A DNA stretch of 45,360 nucleotides from positions 1 through 45,360 of the forward strand of contig JBDLJC010000025.1 in the NCBI GenBank assembly GCA_039714535.1. The letters run 5' to 3'. The notes under the pieces were generated by a model, which was not told the origin of the DNA, did not search any database, and saw nothing but the letters and a program-made list of their open reading frames with translations. The position numbers were made by a program, and so were the translations under genes. This DNA comes from JAGXFP01 sp039714535 (GTDB taxonomy: Bacteria; Desulfobacterota; Desulfobulbia; Desulfobulbales; JAGXFP01). This document shows positions 28,540 through 36,093 of this stretch, one piece after another; position 1 is the stretch's first letter; each line of letters begins with the position of its first letter.

Positions 28540-29568
28540 ATGTCACCGAAAATCCGTTCTGTTCATCCGGAGGTTTCTCAACCGGGGTCACCTGCCTTGG
28601 TTGATAACTACAACCGCCCAATCACCTATCTGCGTCTCGCCATCACCGATCGCTGCAACCTGCGCTGCCGTTATTGCCGGCCTGAAAGCGGAGTACCACT
28701 TATTCCCCATGATGATATCCTCTCCTTTGAGGAACTGGAACGACTATGCTCCATCTTCTGCGCTCTGGGTGTCAACAAGATACGTGTAACCGGCGGGGAA
28801 CCATTTTCAAGACTAGGCTGCCTTGATTCCCTCAAGCGGCTCAAACGAATTAACGGGCTGAAACATCTGCATATCACTACCAACGGGGTGAAAACCTCGA
28901 AGTATCTGGATGATCTAAAGGAGATCGGACTTACAGGGATCAACCTGAGTCTGGACACCCTCGACCCCTTCCGTTTCAGAAAGATTACCCGAAGGGATTA
29001 TCTTGTCGGGGTTCTTGACGCCCTGCATGGCGCGCTGGACCGCAATATCCCCCTCAAAGTCAACTGTGTAATCTTGCCTGATACCAGTAATGATGAGATC
29101 ATACGGATGACCACTCTGGCCAAAAACTACCCCATCACCCTGCGTTTTATTGAAAGAATGCCCTTTTCCGGCACTGAGAAGTCGGCGGATCTTGAAGCAA
29201 CGGATCTTTATCAACGTCTGAAAGACATCTTTCCTCCACTTGAGGAAAACTCATCGATTTTACCGACCACGGCCCGCACCTTTTCACTCCCCAACTACAG
29301 GGGCCAACTCGGAATCATCGAAGGATACTCGAGACTTTTCTGCAAAACCTGTAACAAAGTACGTATCACACCTGCGGGTATCCTCAAAACCTGCCTTTAT
29401 GATAACGGCGCCCTGGATCTGAAAATGCTCCTCCGTAGCGGCAGTAGTGATCTGGAAATCGGCGAGGCCGTTACCGGCTCTATCCAAAACAGATTTATAA
29501 ATGGCCATGAAGCAGAACGGTTATCTGCACGGTCTGGAGAGCCATCCATGTCAGTTATTGGTGGATGA
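28540..29568 (+). CDS. moaA: GTP 3',8-cyclase MoaA
   Basis: A 342-residue radical SAM enzyme for the first step of molybdenum-cofactor synthesis. The SAM cluster motif is in TDRCNLRCRYCRPE, followed by IRVTGGEPFSR. The second cluster is in FCKTCNKVRITPAGILKTCLY. It ends MSVIGG rather than the usual GG-only tail, which still provides the C-terminal double glycine. ATG at 28540 follows AAAGGAGATAATA; a 16-residue upstream extension runs through the riboswitch-like leader and is rejected. Nap needs Moco, so co-location with napDAB makes sense. Confidence 0.93.
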   Translation: MSPKIRSVHPEVSQPGSPALVDNYNRPITYLRLAITDRCNLRCRYCRPESGVPLIPHDDILSFEELERLCSIFCALGVNKIRVTGGEPFSRLGCLDSLKRLKRINGLKHLHITTNGVKTSKYLDDLKEIGLTGINLSLDTLDPFRFRKITRRDYLVGVLDALHGALDRNIPLKVNCVILPDTSNDEIIRMTTLAKNYPITLRFIERMPFSGTEKSADLEATDLYQRLKDIFPPLEENSSILPTTARTFSLPNYRGQLGIIEGYSRLFCKTCNKVRITPAGILKTCLYDNGALDLKMLLRSGSSDLEIGEAVTGSIQNRFINGHEAERLSARSGEPSMSVIGG

Positions 29569-29751
29569 CAATGTAGCCGCGCTTGCCATATTTAGATCAT
29601 CGTATGTCGTCAGTTTGCCATGATATACTTTTTCATTGCATCTATTGACGAATATATTCTTTTAGAGTTCGAGAGTATAAGCAAATCCTCGGAATAAGGA
29701 TTGAGATACCCTGGGTCCATAGCCAATCAATTTTTTTTAAGAGGTAAAAAA

Positions 29752-30189
29752 ATGAGTCATGTGGAAGCTGTTTGTACCAGCCACAAGAAAGGAATTGTTA
29801 AAAAGGTCCAACCGGAAATATTATGCAAACAGGGGTGGGGAATCGAAGGTGATGCCCACGCCGGTGACTGGCATAGACAGATCTCGCTCCTGGCCGGAGA
29901 AAGCATTGATACTGTCAAAGAGACGCTGCCGACATTAAAGGATGGCGCCTTTGCTGAAAATATTATCACCAGAGGAATTGAACTTACCGCTCTAATGATC
30001 GGGGACCGTCTGAAAGTAGGATCTGACGTGGTGCTCGAAATCACCCAGATCGGCAAAAAATGTCATAACAACGGCTGTGCGATCAAAAAGGCAACCGGTG
30101 ACTGCATCATGCCCAGAGAAGGACTTTTCAGCAAAGTTGTCGAGGGGGGAATTATCAAAGCTGAGGACTCGATTTCTCTTGTCAAATAA
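29752..30189 (+). CDS. MOSC domain protein
   Basis: A 145-residue MOSC (Moco sulfurase C-terminal) domain protein of the stand-alone bacterial type. Visible motifs are GIEGDAHAGDWHRQISLLA, FAENIITRGIEL, IGDRLKVGSDVVLEITQIGKKC and GDCIMPREGLFSKVV. The conserved Cys of the family is in KKCHNNGC. Such proteins handle Moco or its sulfur. ATG at 29752 lies after AGAGGT; a TTG start at 29701 is unlikely. It is 183 nt after moaA, in the same orientation and probably the same functional set. Confidence 0.88.
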   Translation: MSHVEAVCTSHKKGIVKKVQPEILCKQGWGIEGDAHAGDWHRQISLLAGESIDTVKETLPTLKDGAFAENIITRGIELTALMIGDRLKVGSDVVLEITQIGKKCHNNGCAIKKATGDCIMPREGLFSKVVEGGIIKAEDSISLVK

Positions 30190-30391
30190 TCGGAGTTTGT
30201 AGAATGTTTTTGGCTGGAATTATTGCTGGCCTAGTAAAAAGCGAGCAACAGGGGCATAGCAAGCCGCCCGACTGTATCGTAGCGCGTTTTTGTTCGCCCT
30301 GCATGTCATGACCCGGATATTTCACAAGTCGAGAGGCCGGATAGGCAAAGGACCTGGCAAGGCTGCCCCGAGGGGCCTGGCTTACACTTCT
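30190..30391. other. Non-coding gap after the MOSC gene
   Basis: I recognise no gene here. A GC-rich inverted stretch (GGCAAGGCTGCCCC / GGGGCCTGGC) at about 30356-30382 could end transcription of the disrupted minus-strand HD-GYP gene, but it has no T run. Confidence 0.3.
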
Positions 30392-31676
30392 TTATAGATA
30401 GTCCCGCAAAATTTTCTGCAACGCCGGCAGAACCTCCATGAAACAATCAAAGATAACCGGATCAAAATGGGCTCCTTTTTCTGCTCGCATTGCGGTCAAC
30501 ACTTCAGCCTCGGGCAGAACCAATAAGGATTACTGCGACCAGCATGGTCGCAATTAATCCATTGTTCACGTAGGCGCACTCTTGGCTTGGTTCTTGCTAA
30601 TAGGGGATTGCTTCGGAAAGGACTGGATGAGCGGAATGCAGCAACTTAATTGCTGTAATACTGAATAGATAGGCCGGAATTTGATCGGCAAGCTTTGTCG
30701 AATTTTGAACACTCATATTCTGTACGGTAAATTAATATTGATTACAAAATCAAGTTGTTTTTGAATGATAGATTGTTTTTTCTGCCGCGAAGCGGCTTAC
30801 TTGAACCTTGCGGTAGACCCTATCGGTACTAAGCGCGTCATAGACATCGACTAGGGCGACAATTCTGGCCGACTCGGGAATATCTTCGCCGGCCACCCCG
30901 TGCGGATAGCCGCTGCCATCCCATTTCTCGTGATGATACAAGGCAATATCGGTTGCCATCTGCAACAGGGGAATATTGGTGCCGCTCAGGATCTTGCCGC
31001 CCAAGCTGCTATGTTCCTTGATGATCTCATATTCAGCCGGGAGCAGTTTGCCGGGCTTCAGCAGAATGGTATCGGGAATGCCGATCTTACCTACATCGTG
31101 CATCGGGGCGGCCACTCTCATCAGGTCGATCCCCGCCTGGTCCCAGCCCAGGGCTGTGGCGATGGTCGCGCTGTAAAGCCCAATTCTTTTGACATGCTCG
31201 CCGGTTTCTTCGTCTCGATGCCCCACCGCCGAAATGAGGCGCAGGGCGATCTCCTCTTCCCGGTTCCTTACCTCAGCCGTCCGCTCCCGCACCTTCTCTT
31301 CAAGAATCTCCTCCTGTCTTTTACTTTCCAGGGTAAGTCTTCTCCGTTCCAGGGCGTTAACGACGTTGATCAGAAATTCATTCTTATGAAATGGCTTGAT
31401 GATGAAGGCATAGGCCCCGAGCATCAAGGCCTGAATGGCGGTATCCCGCTGGTCCACGGCCGTGGCCATGACAAAAGCCGTTTCCGGATAAAGTTCCTTG
31501 GCCATGCCCAGCAGTTCAATGCCGTTGATCTGCGGCATGTTAATATCTGAAATAACAAGATCGTAAACCCCTTTTTCAAGTTGTGCCATCGCCTCTGCAG
31601 CCCCGCGACCGCTTTCTCCCAGTCCGGTTTTAATTTTTCCCGATAATCCTGATCGGGGAAAACAACCTCCAACCAA
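30392..31676 (-). pseudogene. Response regulator with HD-GYP domain, disrupted
   Basis: From about 31600 downward the frame reads the second half of a receiver (phospho-Asp in LVISDINMPQINGIEL, KPFHKNEF), a coiled linker, and an HD-GYP domain with EHVKRIG, HDVGKIGIPD and HHEKWDGSGYPHG. HD-GYP domains hydrolyse cyclic di-GMP. At 30803 the gene stops matching the family after DRVYRK; the true C-terminus (LPEAEVLTAMRAEKGAHFDP ... LRDYL, stop at 30392) resumes at 30516, after an inserted 281-bp element. Removing the insert and one GGTTC copy restores RVYRKVLPEAEV in frame. The receiver's first half is also lost. The intact-looking frame 30750-31676 is therefore a truncated product. Confidence 0.85.
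30517..30807. mobile_element. Hairpin-ended non-autonomous insertion (281 bp) with 5-bp target duplication
   Basis: GAACC occurs at 30517-30521 and 30803-30807 (plus strand), and the 281 bp between them interrupt an HD-GYP gene exactly where family sequence breaks. The right-hand flank on the plus strand ends in a small hairpin GCCGC-GAA-GCGGC (30784-30796); the left end holds a long hairpin GGATTACTGCGACC-AGCAT-GGTCGCAATTAATCC (30527-30560). No transposase and no clear terminal inverted repeat are seen. It could be a MITE or a palindrome-ended relative of IS200/IS605 elements, though the latter do not make target duplications. Confidence 0.65.
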
Positions 31677-32581
31677 TTGGTTGTTGCCGAAATGTCATCA
31701 CAGGTATAGCCGAAGAGCTTGGTGAACTTGCGGTTACATGACAAAACAGCATTATTCTTTTTCAGAATTATCATCGGAACCGGTGAGTCGTTGAAAATTG
31801 ACCGAAAATCAAGCTTGCTTTTCCTCAACGCCTCGACAACCGTATTACTTTCAAGAATCCTGTTTCGGGCCCAGAATGTCATGATCAACAGGGCCAAAGC
31901 ACCAACCAGCCAAAACAAGATATGATTGAAGACAATCCTCCTGATGACCTGCTGTTCCGACACCAGATATGGGCTCAAGGGCACGGAAAGGGAGATGGCC
32001 CCCCTGACATCTCCGACCCCATATCCTTGCGAGGCATGACACTCCAGACATTCCTGCTGGGTAATCAGGGGGCGGATTAGGCGGAGAGCCGGGTCGGCAA
32101 CGCCATGGTCTACAGCAAAAAACTCACTTGTTCCCGCCTCAATTTTTTCCAAGGCATCGCGCTCCCAATCATCGGGAGCGTTAATGGGATTAAGGGCCTT
32201 TAAACTGGTTAAATGCGCTCGGGTCTGGTGTGTACCGGCATAGCCGCTCATCACCTGCCTGATCACATAGGCTGGATTCATTAAGGTTAATTTTTTCCCG
32301 GAGGGGGTGGTTATATCGCGATCTGGAATATGACTCAGATAGGGACTCGGCGGAGTCTGCTCCGAAATCGGCACGTAAACACCGCCATGCATGGCGGCCC
32401 AATGCCGGAAAGCGACATCCTTGTTGAAGGTGGTCAGGGTTTCCTTTCGGGCTAATTCGATGGTCTTCTGCTTCTCCGAAGAGATATCAAAAAAGAGGGT
32501 AACGCCGATCAATAAAGACCAGAAAGTAATGGCGGTGATGCTTAAATAGTATATTGAGGATGTTTCCCTTAGATTCAGCAT
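31424..32581 (-). pseudogene. Tll0287/DUF3365 haem-c sensor with PAS domain, truncated by deletion
   Basis: The first 250 residues look intact: a membrane helix (SIYYLSITAITFWSLLIGVTLFF), a periplasmic Tll0287-like domain with one haem-c site (ECLECHASQGYGVGDVRGAISLSV), a second helix (IVFNHILFWLVGALALLIMTFWA), then most of a PAS domain (FNDSPVPMIILKKNNAVLSCN, EVVFPDQDYREKLKPDWEKAVA). After about 31600 the frame is nonsense up to 31424, while the next frame becomes a receiver missing its first half. This points to a deletion that joined a DUF3365-PAS gene to a receiver-HD-GYP gene out of frame. The intact relative is the kinase at 34520. Confidence 0.8.
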
Positions 32582-32750
32582 AATTATTTAACCGATCCAC
32601 CTTTAAAGGACATCACCTGAAAACATTCGGATTAATCGCCGGAGCCAGTTTTTCGATGTGCCAGCCCACCCGACAGATAGAGAAAATTATTGAAGACTGG
32701 AGCTTTTTGGCAACACAGATAAAATTAGGAGACAACTACAAGGCAAGGCT

Positions 32751-32783
32751 AAAAAAAGCAGGAGCGCCACTACGGCGCCCCTG
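32751..32783 (-). terminator. Terminator of the octaheme cytochrome gene
   Basis: On the minus strand CAGGGGCGCC-GTAGT-GGCGCTCCTG is followed by seven T. It lies 36 nt past the stop of the octaheme gene. Confidence 0.8.
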
Positions 32784-32818
32784 TACAGGAAGGAAAGCGG
32801 AACATGTTTTTTTAGGGA

Positions 32819-34150
32819 TTATTCCACTTTCTGGTTGTAACGATCTTTATAGTACTTCTTCATGGCATCAACCTTGGTTTTGTCGAAACCCTCAACAAAC
32901 CAGACGTGCCGCGGATCACTCTTGATGTACTTGTCGATGATCTCATCATAGAGTTTAGGCTGACCGGCTTTCTCGCAGGCCAATTCGGTTTCGTGCAGGA
33001 ACTCGGTGTAAAAGTTCTTGGCTACGTCATAGATGCCGTGCCACCAGGCGTAATCAGGACCGGACATGGCCGCACCGTGCCGGGCCCGACGACCTTCGTG
33101 ATGCCAGAGTTCCCAGTAAATCCAGTCGATCTTATCATCGAAACCAGCCTTGCTGATCACGCCCTTCTTCATAAGTAGAGACCTGATTTCTTTGGCCGGA
33201 ATCGCAAATTTGGTGTTGTAAAGATCAACAAAACTATCCAACTGCGCATAGAAACCCTGGACATAGCCAGCGGTATGGCAAGACGAACAGACATCCTTCA
33301 TGTTAACCAGTTTCTTTTTCCAGTCCTTGGTCCTTTTTGACACCGGCGCCCGCAGGTTCCAGCTCAAACGATCACCGACATCATGGGTAACCGCCTGGTT
33401 CTTAGTGGCACTGATATGACAGGTAGAACAGGTCGGCGCATCAAAATAATCCTCACCGGCTACCCATTTCGGCCTGTCCATATTCAACTCATCCTTATAG
33501 GCCTGATAGAGGATGCCATGCTTGGACTCTTCATAAACCTCTTTCTGGGGATGATCGGGGCCAAGATGGCATTTACCGCAGACTTCCGGTTGCCGGGCCT
33601 GCTCTTTACTGAAACGATGACGGGTGTGACAGGCGGAACAGCTACCTTTTGAACCGTCCGGATTGACCCTGCCGATTCCGGTATTGGGCCAGGTGCTCGA
33701 ATCGAGGGTCCCATCTTTGTTGACTTTTACGATTGAGCCATGGCATTGCCGGCAGCCAACCGCCACTGCCGGCTCACCGCCAATGGTCTGGCCAAGGAGA
33801 CCATCTTTGGTATTTAAGATATCACCAGCCTTGGCATGATGACTGGCCTCCTGTTGGGCGGTCTCCTCGGGATGGCACTTACCGCAATCCTTCGGCGAAA
33901 CTATGGTGGCAACCAGGAAACCGTTATGCTTCCGAGCATCAGCGTCTCCCTTATCAGCTTTATGGCACTCATAACAACCAACCCCTGACTGCCAATGCGT
34001 ACTCGACTGCCATTGGCTGATAATGCCGGGCATCTGGTCGAGATGGCACTCAATACACTCCTTGGTTTCACTGGAAATCGCAGCCATGGCAAAACCGGCC
34101 CAGCCGAAAATCACCATGCTCCCCGCTACTAGTTTAAACAGATGTTTCAT
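32819..34150 (-). CDS. Octaheme cytochrome c of the hydroxylamine oxidoreductase (HAO-like) family
   Basis: A 443-residue periplasmic protein with a Sec signal (MKHLFKLVAGSMVIFGWAGFAMA) and exactly eight CxxCH sites: CIECH, CYECH, CGKCH, CRQCH, CSACH, CGKCH, CSTCH and CSSCH. The C-terminal helical part (WELWHHEGRRARHGAAM, GPDYAWWHGIYDVA) is the HAO-type region. HAO relatives in anaerobes commonly work as reductases of nitrite or hydroxylamine to ammonium rather than as oxidases; which applies here depends on the P460 tyrosine, which I cannot place with certainty. No NrfA or NrfH is in view. ATG at 34150 follows GGAGAAGAAA. It has its own sigma54-type promoter and enhancer pair. Confidence 0.88.
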   Translation of the reverse strand: MKHLFKLVAGSMVIFGWAGFAMAAISSETKECIECHLDQMPGIISQWQSSTHWQSGVGCYECHKADKGDADARKHNGFLVATIVSPKDCGKCHPEETAQQEASHHAKAGDILNTKDGLLGQTIGGEPAVAVGCRQCHGSIVKVNKDGTLDSSTWPNTGIGRVNPDGSKGSCSACHTRHRFSKEQARQPEVCGKCHLGPDHPQKEVYEESKHGILYQAYKDELNMDRPKWVAGEDYFDAPTCSTCHISATKNQAVTHDVGDRLSWNLRAPVSKRTKDWKKKLVNMKDVCSSCHTAGYVQGFYAQLDSFVDLYNTKFAIPAKEIRSLLMKKGVISKAGFDDKIDWIYWELWHHEGRRARHGAAMSGPDYAWWHGIYDVAKNFYTEFLHETELACEKAGQPKLYDEIIDKYIKSDPRHVWFVEGFDKTKVDAMKKYYKDRYNQKVE

Positions 34151-34237
34151 TTTCTTCTCCTTCATCAGCTTTGGTTGACGAAACTCTTTCCCTTTTAATT
34201 GACTAGGTCTGACAAACAACCTTCGCCAATACAATTA

Positions 34238-34252
34238 GCACAATGTGTGCCA
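34238..34252 (-). promoter_or_regulatory. Sigma54 promoter of the octaheme cytochrome gene
   Basis: On the minus strand TGGCACACATTGTGC: -24 TGGCAC, GC exactly ten bases after GG, one mismatch in the -12 TTGC. Predicted start near 34227, about 75 nt before the ATG. The palindromes at 34306-34351 lie about 85 and 119 bp upstream. Confidence 0.75.
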
Positions 34253-34305
34253 CCAAACAAAACCGCACAATATCAGATGGTTACCAAGCAGAAACCCAAA
34301 AACGT

Positions 34306-34351
34306 TACCGTACGGTAGCATTACGTTTGACCGCATAGTTACCATATGGTA
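34306..34351. promoter_or_regulatory. Paired enhancer-type palindromes between octaheme gene and sensor kinase
   Basis: TACCGTACGGTA (34306-34317) and TACCATATGGTA (34340-34351), both perfect palindromes followed by GCAT, centres 34 bp apart. They share TACC-N4-GGTA with the pair in front of nap/tatA. The central four bases differ between copies, so conservation of the outer TACC/GGTA is meaningful. Confidence 0.8.
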
Positions 34352-34450
34352 GCATCAGCAATGTCCGGTTTGTCAAATAGAAAATCAAACTTTTTATTTA
34401 TCTGCCGCCTCCCGGAAGATTACCGCTAATGGGGAGAGCAACCGCATAAC

Positions 34451-34465
34451 CGGCCTCACATTTGC
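34451..34465 (+). promoter_or_regulatory. Weak sigma54-type candidate before the haem-sensing kinase
   Basis: CGGCCTCACATTTGC keeps GG-N10-GC and the full -12 TTTGC, but the -24 half is poor. It would place the start near 34477, with the palindromes about 131 and 165 bp upstream, nearly the same geometry as at tatA. If used, the kinase must start at the ATG at 34520. Confidence 0.35.
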
Positions 34466-34519
34466 ATGTTCAAGAGCCATGAAGCTGAGAATTCGGATTT
34501 TCAGACTGGAAACATAAGA

Positions 34520-36064
34520 ATGCGCCTGAGAACAAAATTATCCATTCTGGTCAGTATTATTGTCATCCTGAGTTTCGGGATCACATTTTACCGCACCTCG
34601 TCTTTTCAAAACGAACTGGTAATCAGCCAGGCCGAGAGACAGGCCCGGATGTTGGCCCAACAAATCCTCCTGACCAGGCAATGGGTAGCAGACCATGACG
34701 GTCTCTTTTTCATTAAAAAGCCCGGGGTTACCAGTAATCCCTTTCTGGAGGGCAGTGATATCCAAGACCGGGAAGGCCGAATCTACGTCAAGCGCAATCC
34801 GGCCATGGTGACCAGAGAACTGTCCAAATATGCCAGCGAGGCTGATTTCTGCCGTTTCCGGGTGACCAGCCTCAAGCCGGTCAACCCGGATAACGCCCCG
34901 GACGAATTTGAACGACAGGGACTGCTCAATTTTGAGAAGGGCCGTGCAGAGTTGATCGATATCGTCAATGCGGACAAAGGCCGGCTGCTTAGATATATGA
35001 TTCCGCTGCCGGTTGAAGAGTCGTGCCTTACCTGCCACGCCCGGCACGGCTATCAAGTTGGGGACATCCGTGGCGCCTTGAGCATGGTAATACCCATCGC
35101 CTGGGCCGATGATGCCATTAACGCCAACAACCTTCTATTGCTGATCATCGGCGCTATCACCATACTGGTAACGGCCATGACTATCTACCTGCTGATCGAT
35201 CTTCTAGTCGTCCGCCGCCTGGCCCTATTATCAAAAGCCATGGCTAATTTCCCGGCCCGAGACATATCCAGTCTGGACCTCCCCTCGGGCAACGACGAGA
35301 TCGGCGAATTATCAAATAATTTTTCAAAACTAGGCGACAGGCTGCTGACCTCACAGACCGAATTGCATATAGCCAGGGAGCAGATGTTCCAACACGAGAA
35401 AATGGCCGCAATTGGGCAGTTGGCAGCGGGGATCGCCCATGAAGTCAACAACCCCCTTAGCGGGATGCGTAATTGCGTAAAGAGTCTCCAGGAAGATCCT
35501 GAAAACGTGGCAAGGCAGGAGCGTTACCTGGGCCTGATCGACAAAGGGTTGCAACGAATCGGCCAGATTGTCCGCCAGCTCCTCAATTTCAGCCGCAAAG
35601 AACCCCTCCGTCCTCGCCAAATTAACATTGACGAAGTGATCAGGGAATGCTTTGAGCTCCTTGACTACCAGCTTAAGGATATCGATCTAAACCTCGATCT
35701 CAATCTAACCACGTCCCATTTGGTTGATGCCGGAGCCCTCAAGCAGGCCTTATTGAACATCGGCTTGAATGGCGCCCAATCAATGGTGTCCGGTGGCACC
35801 CTGACCGTCAGCAGCAAAGAGACCGACAAACAGGTGATCCTGGCAATCACCGACACCGGGCTCGGCATAGAACCTGAGGATATCGACCATATTTTCGAGC
35901 CATTTTTCACAACCAAGAGCCAGGGCGAGGGTACAGGCCTGGGGTTGTCGGTTTCTTTCTCGCTGGTGAAAAGAATGGGGGGCAATATCTCGGTTGAGAG
36001 CGTAATAGGCGAGGGTACCACCTTCAGAATTGAAATTCCGAAAAATCCTGACATTGCAGTTTAA
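34520..36064 (+). CDS. Sensor histidine kinase with periplasmic haem-c (Tll0287/DUF3365) domain
   Basis: About 514 residues: membrane helix (KLSILVSIIVILSFGITFY), periplasmic Tll0287-like domain with one haem-c site (ESCLTCHARHGYQVGDIRGALSM), second helix (LLLLIIGAITILVTAMTIYLLI), HAMP (VVRRLALLSKAMANFPARD), HisKA with phospho-His in LAAGIAHEVNNPLSG, and HATPase (DTGLGIEPEDIDHIFEPFFTTK, GEGTGLGLSVSFSLV). A single exposed haem suggests sensing of redox state or a gas such as NO; this is inference. It lies 29 nt before the sigma54 regulator gene, its evident partner. ATG at 34520 fits membrane topology better than the ATG at 34466, which has no ribosome-binding site. Confidence 0.9.
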   Translation: MRLRTKLSILVSIIVILSFGITFYRTSSFQNELVISQAERQARMLAQQILLTRQWVADHDGLFFIKKPGVTSNPFLEGSDIQDREGRIYVKRNPAMVTRELSKYASEADFCRFRVTSLKPVNPDNAPDEFERQGLLNFEKGRAELIDIVNADKGRLLRYMIPLPVEESCLTCHARHGYQVGDIRGALSMVIPIAWADDAINANNLLLLIIGAITILVTAMTIYLLIDLLVVRRLALLSKAMANFPARDISSLDLPSGNDEIGELSNNFSKLGDRLLTSQTELHIAREQMFQHEKMAAIGQLAAGIAHEVNNPLSGMRNCVKSLQEDPENVARQERYLGLIDKGLQRIGQIVRQLLNFSRKEPLRPRQINIDEVIRECFELLDYQLKDIDLNLDLNLTTSHLVDAGALKQALLNIGLNGAQSMVSGGTLTVSSKETDKQVILAITDTGLGIEPEDIDHIFEPFFTTKSQGEGTGLGLSVSFSLVKRMGGNISVESVIGEGTTFRIEIPKNPDIAV

Positions 36065-36093
36065 CTATTAATTAGCATTAATGGATCAGCAAA

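Noticed and set aside
30750..31676. Intact HD-GYP response regulator
   Set aside because: The receiver lacks its first half and the C-terminus is replaced by inserted sequence, so the frame is a pseudogene product.
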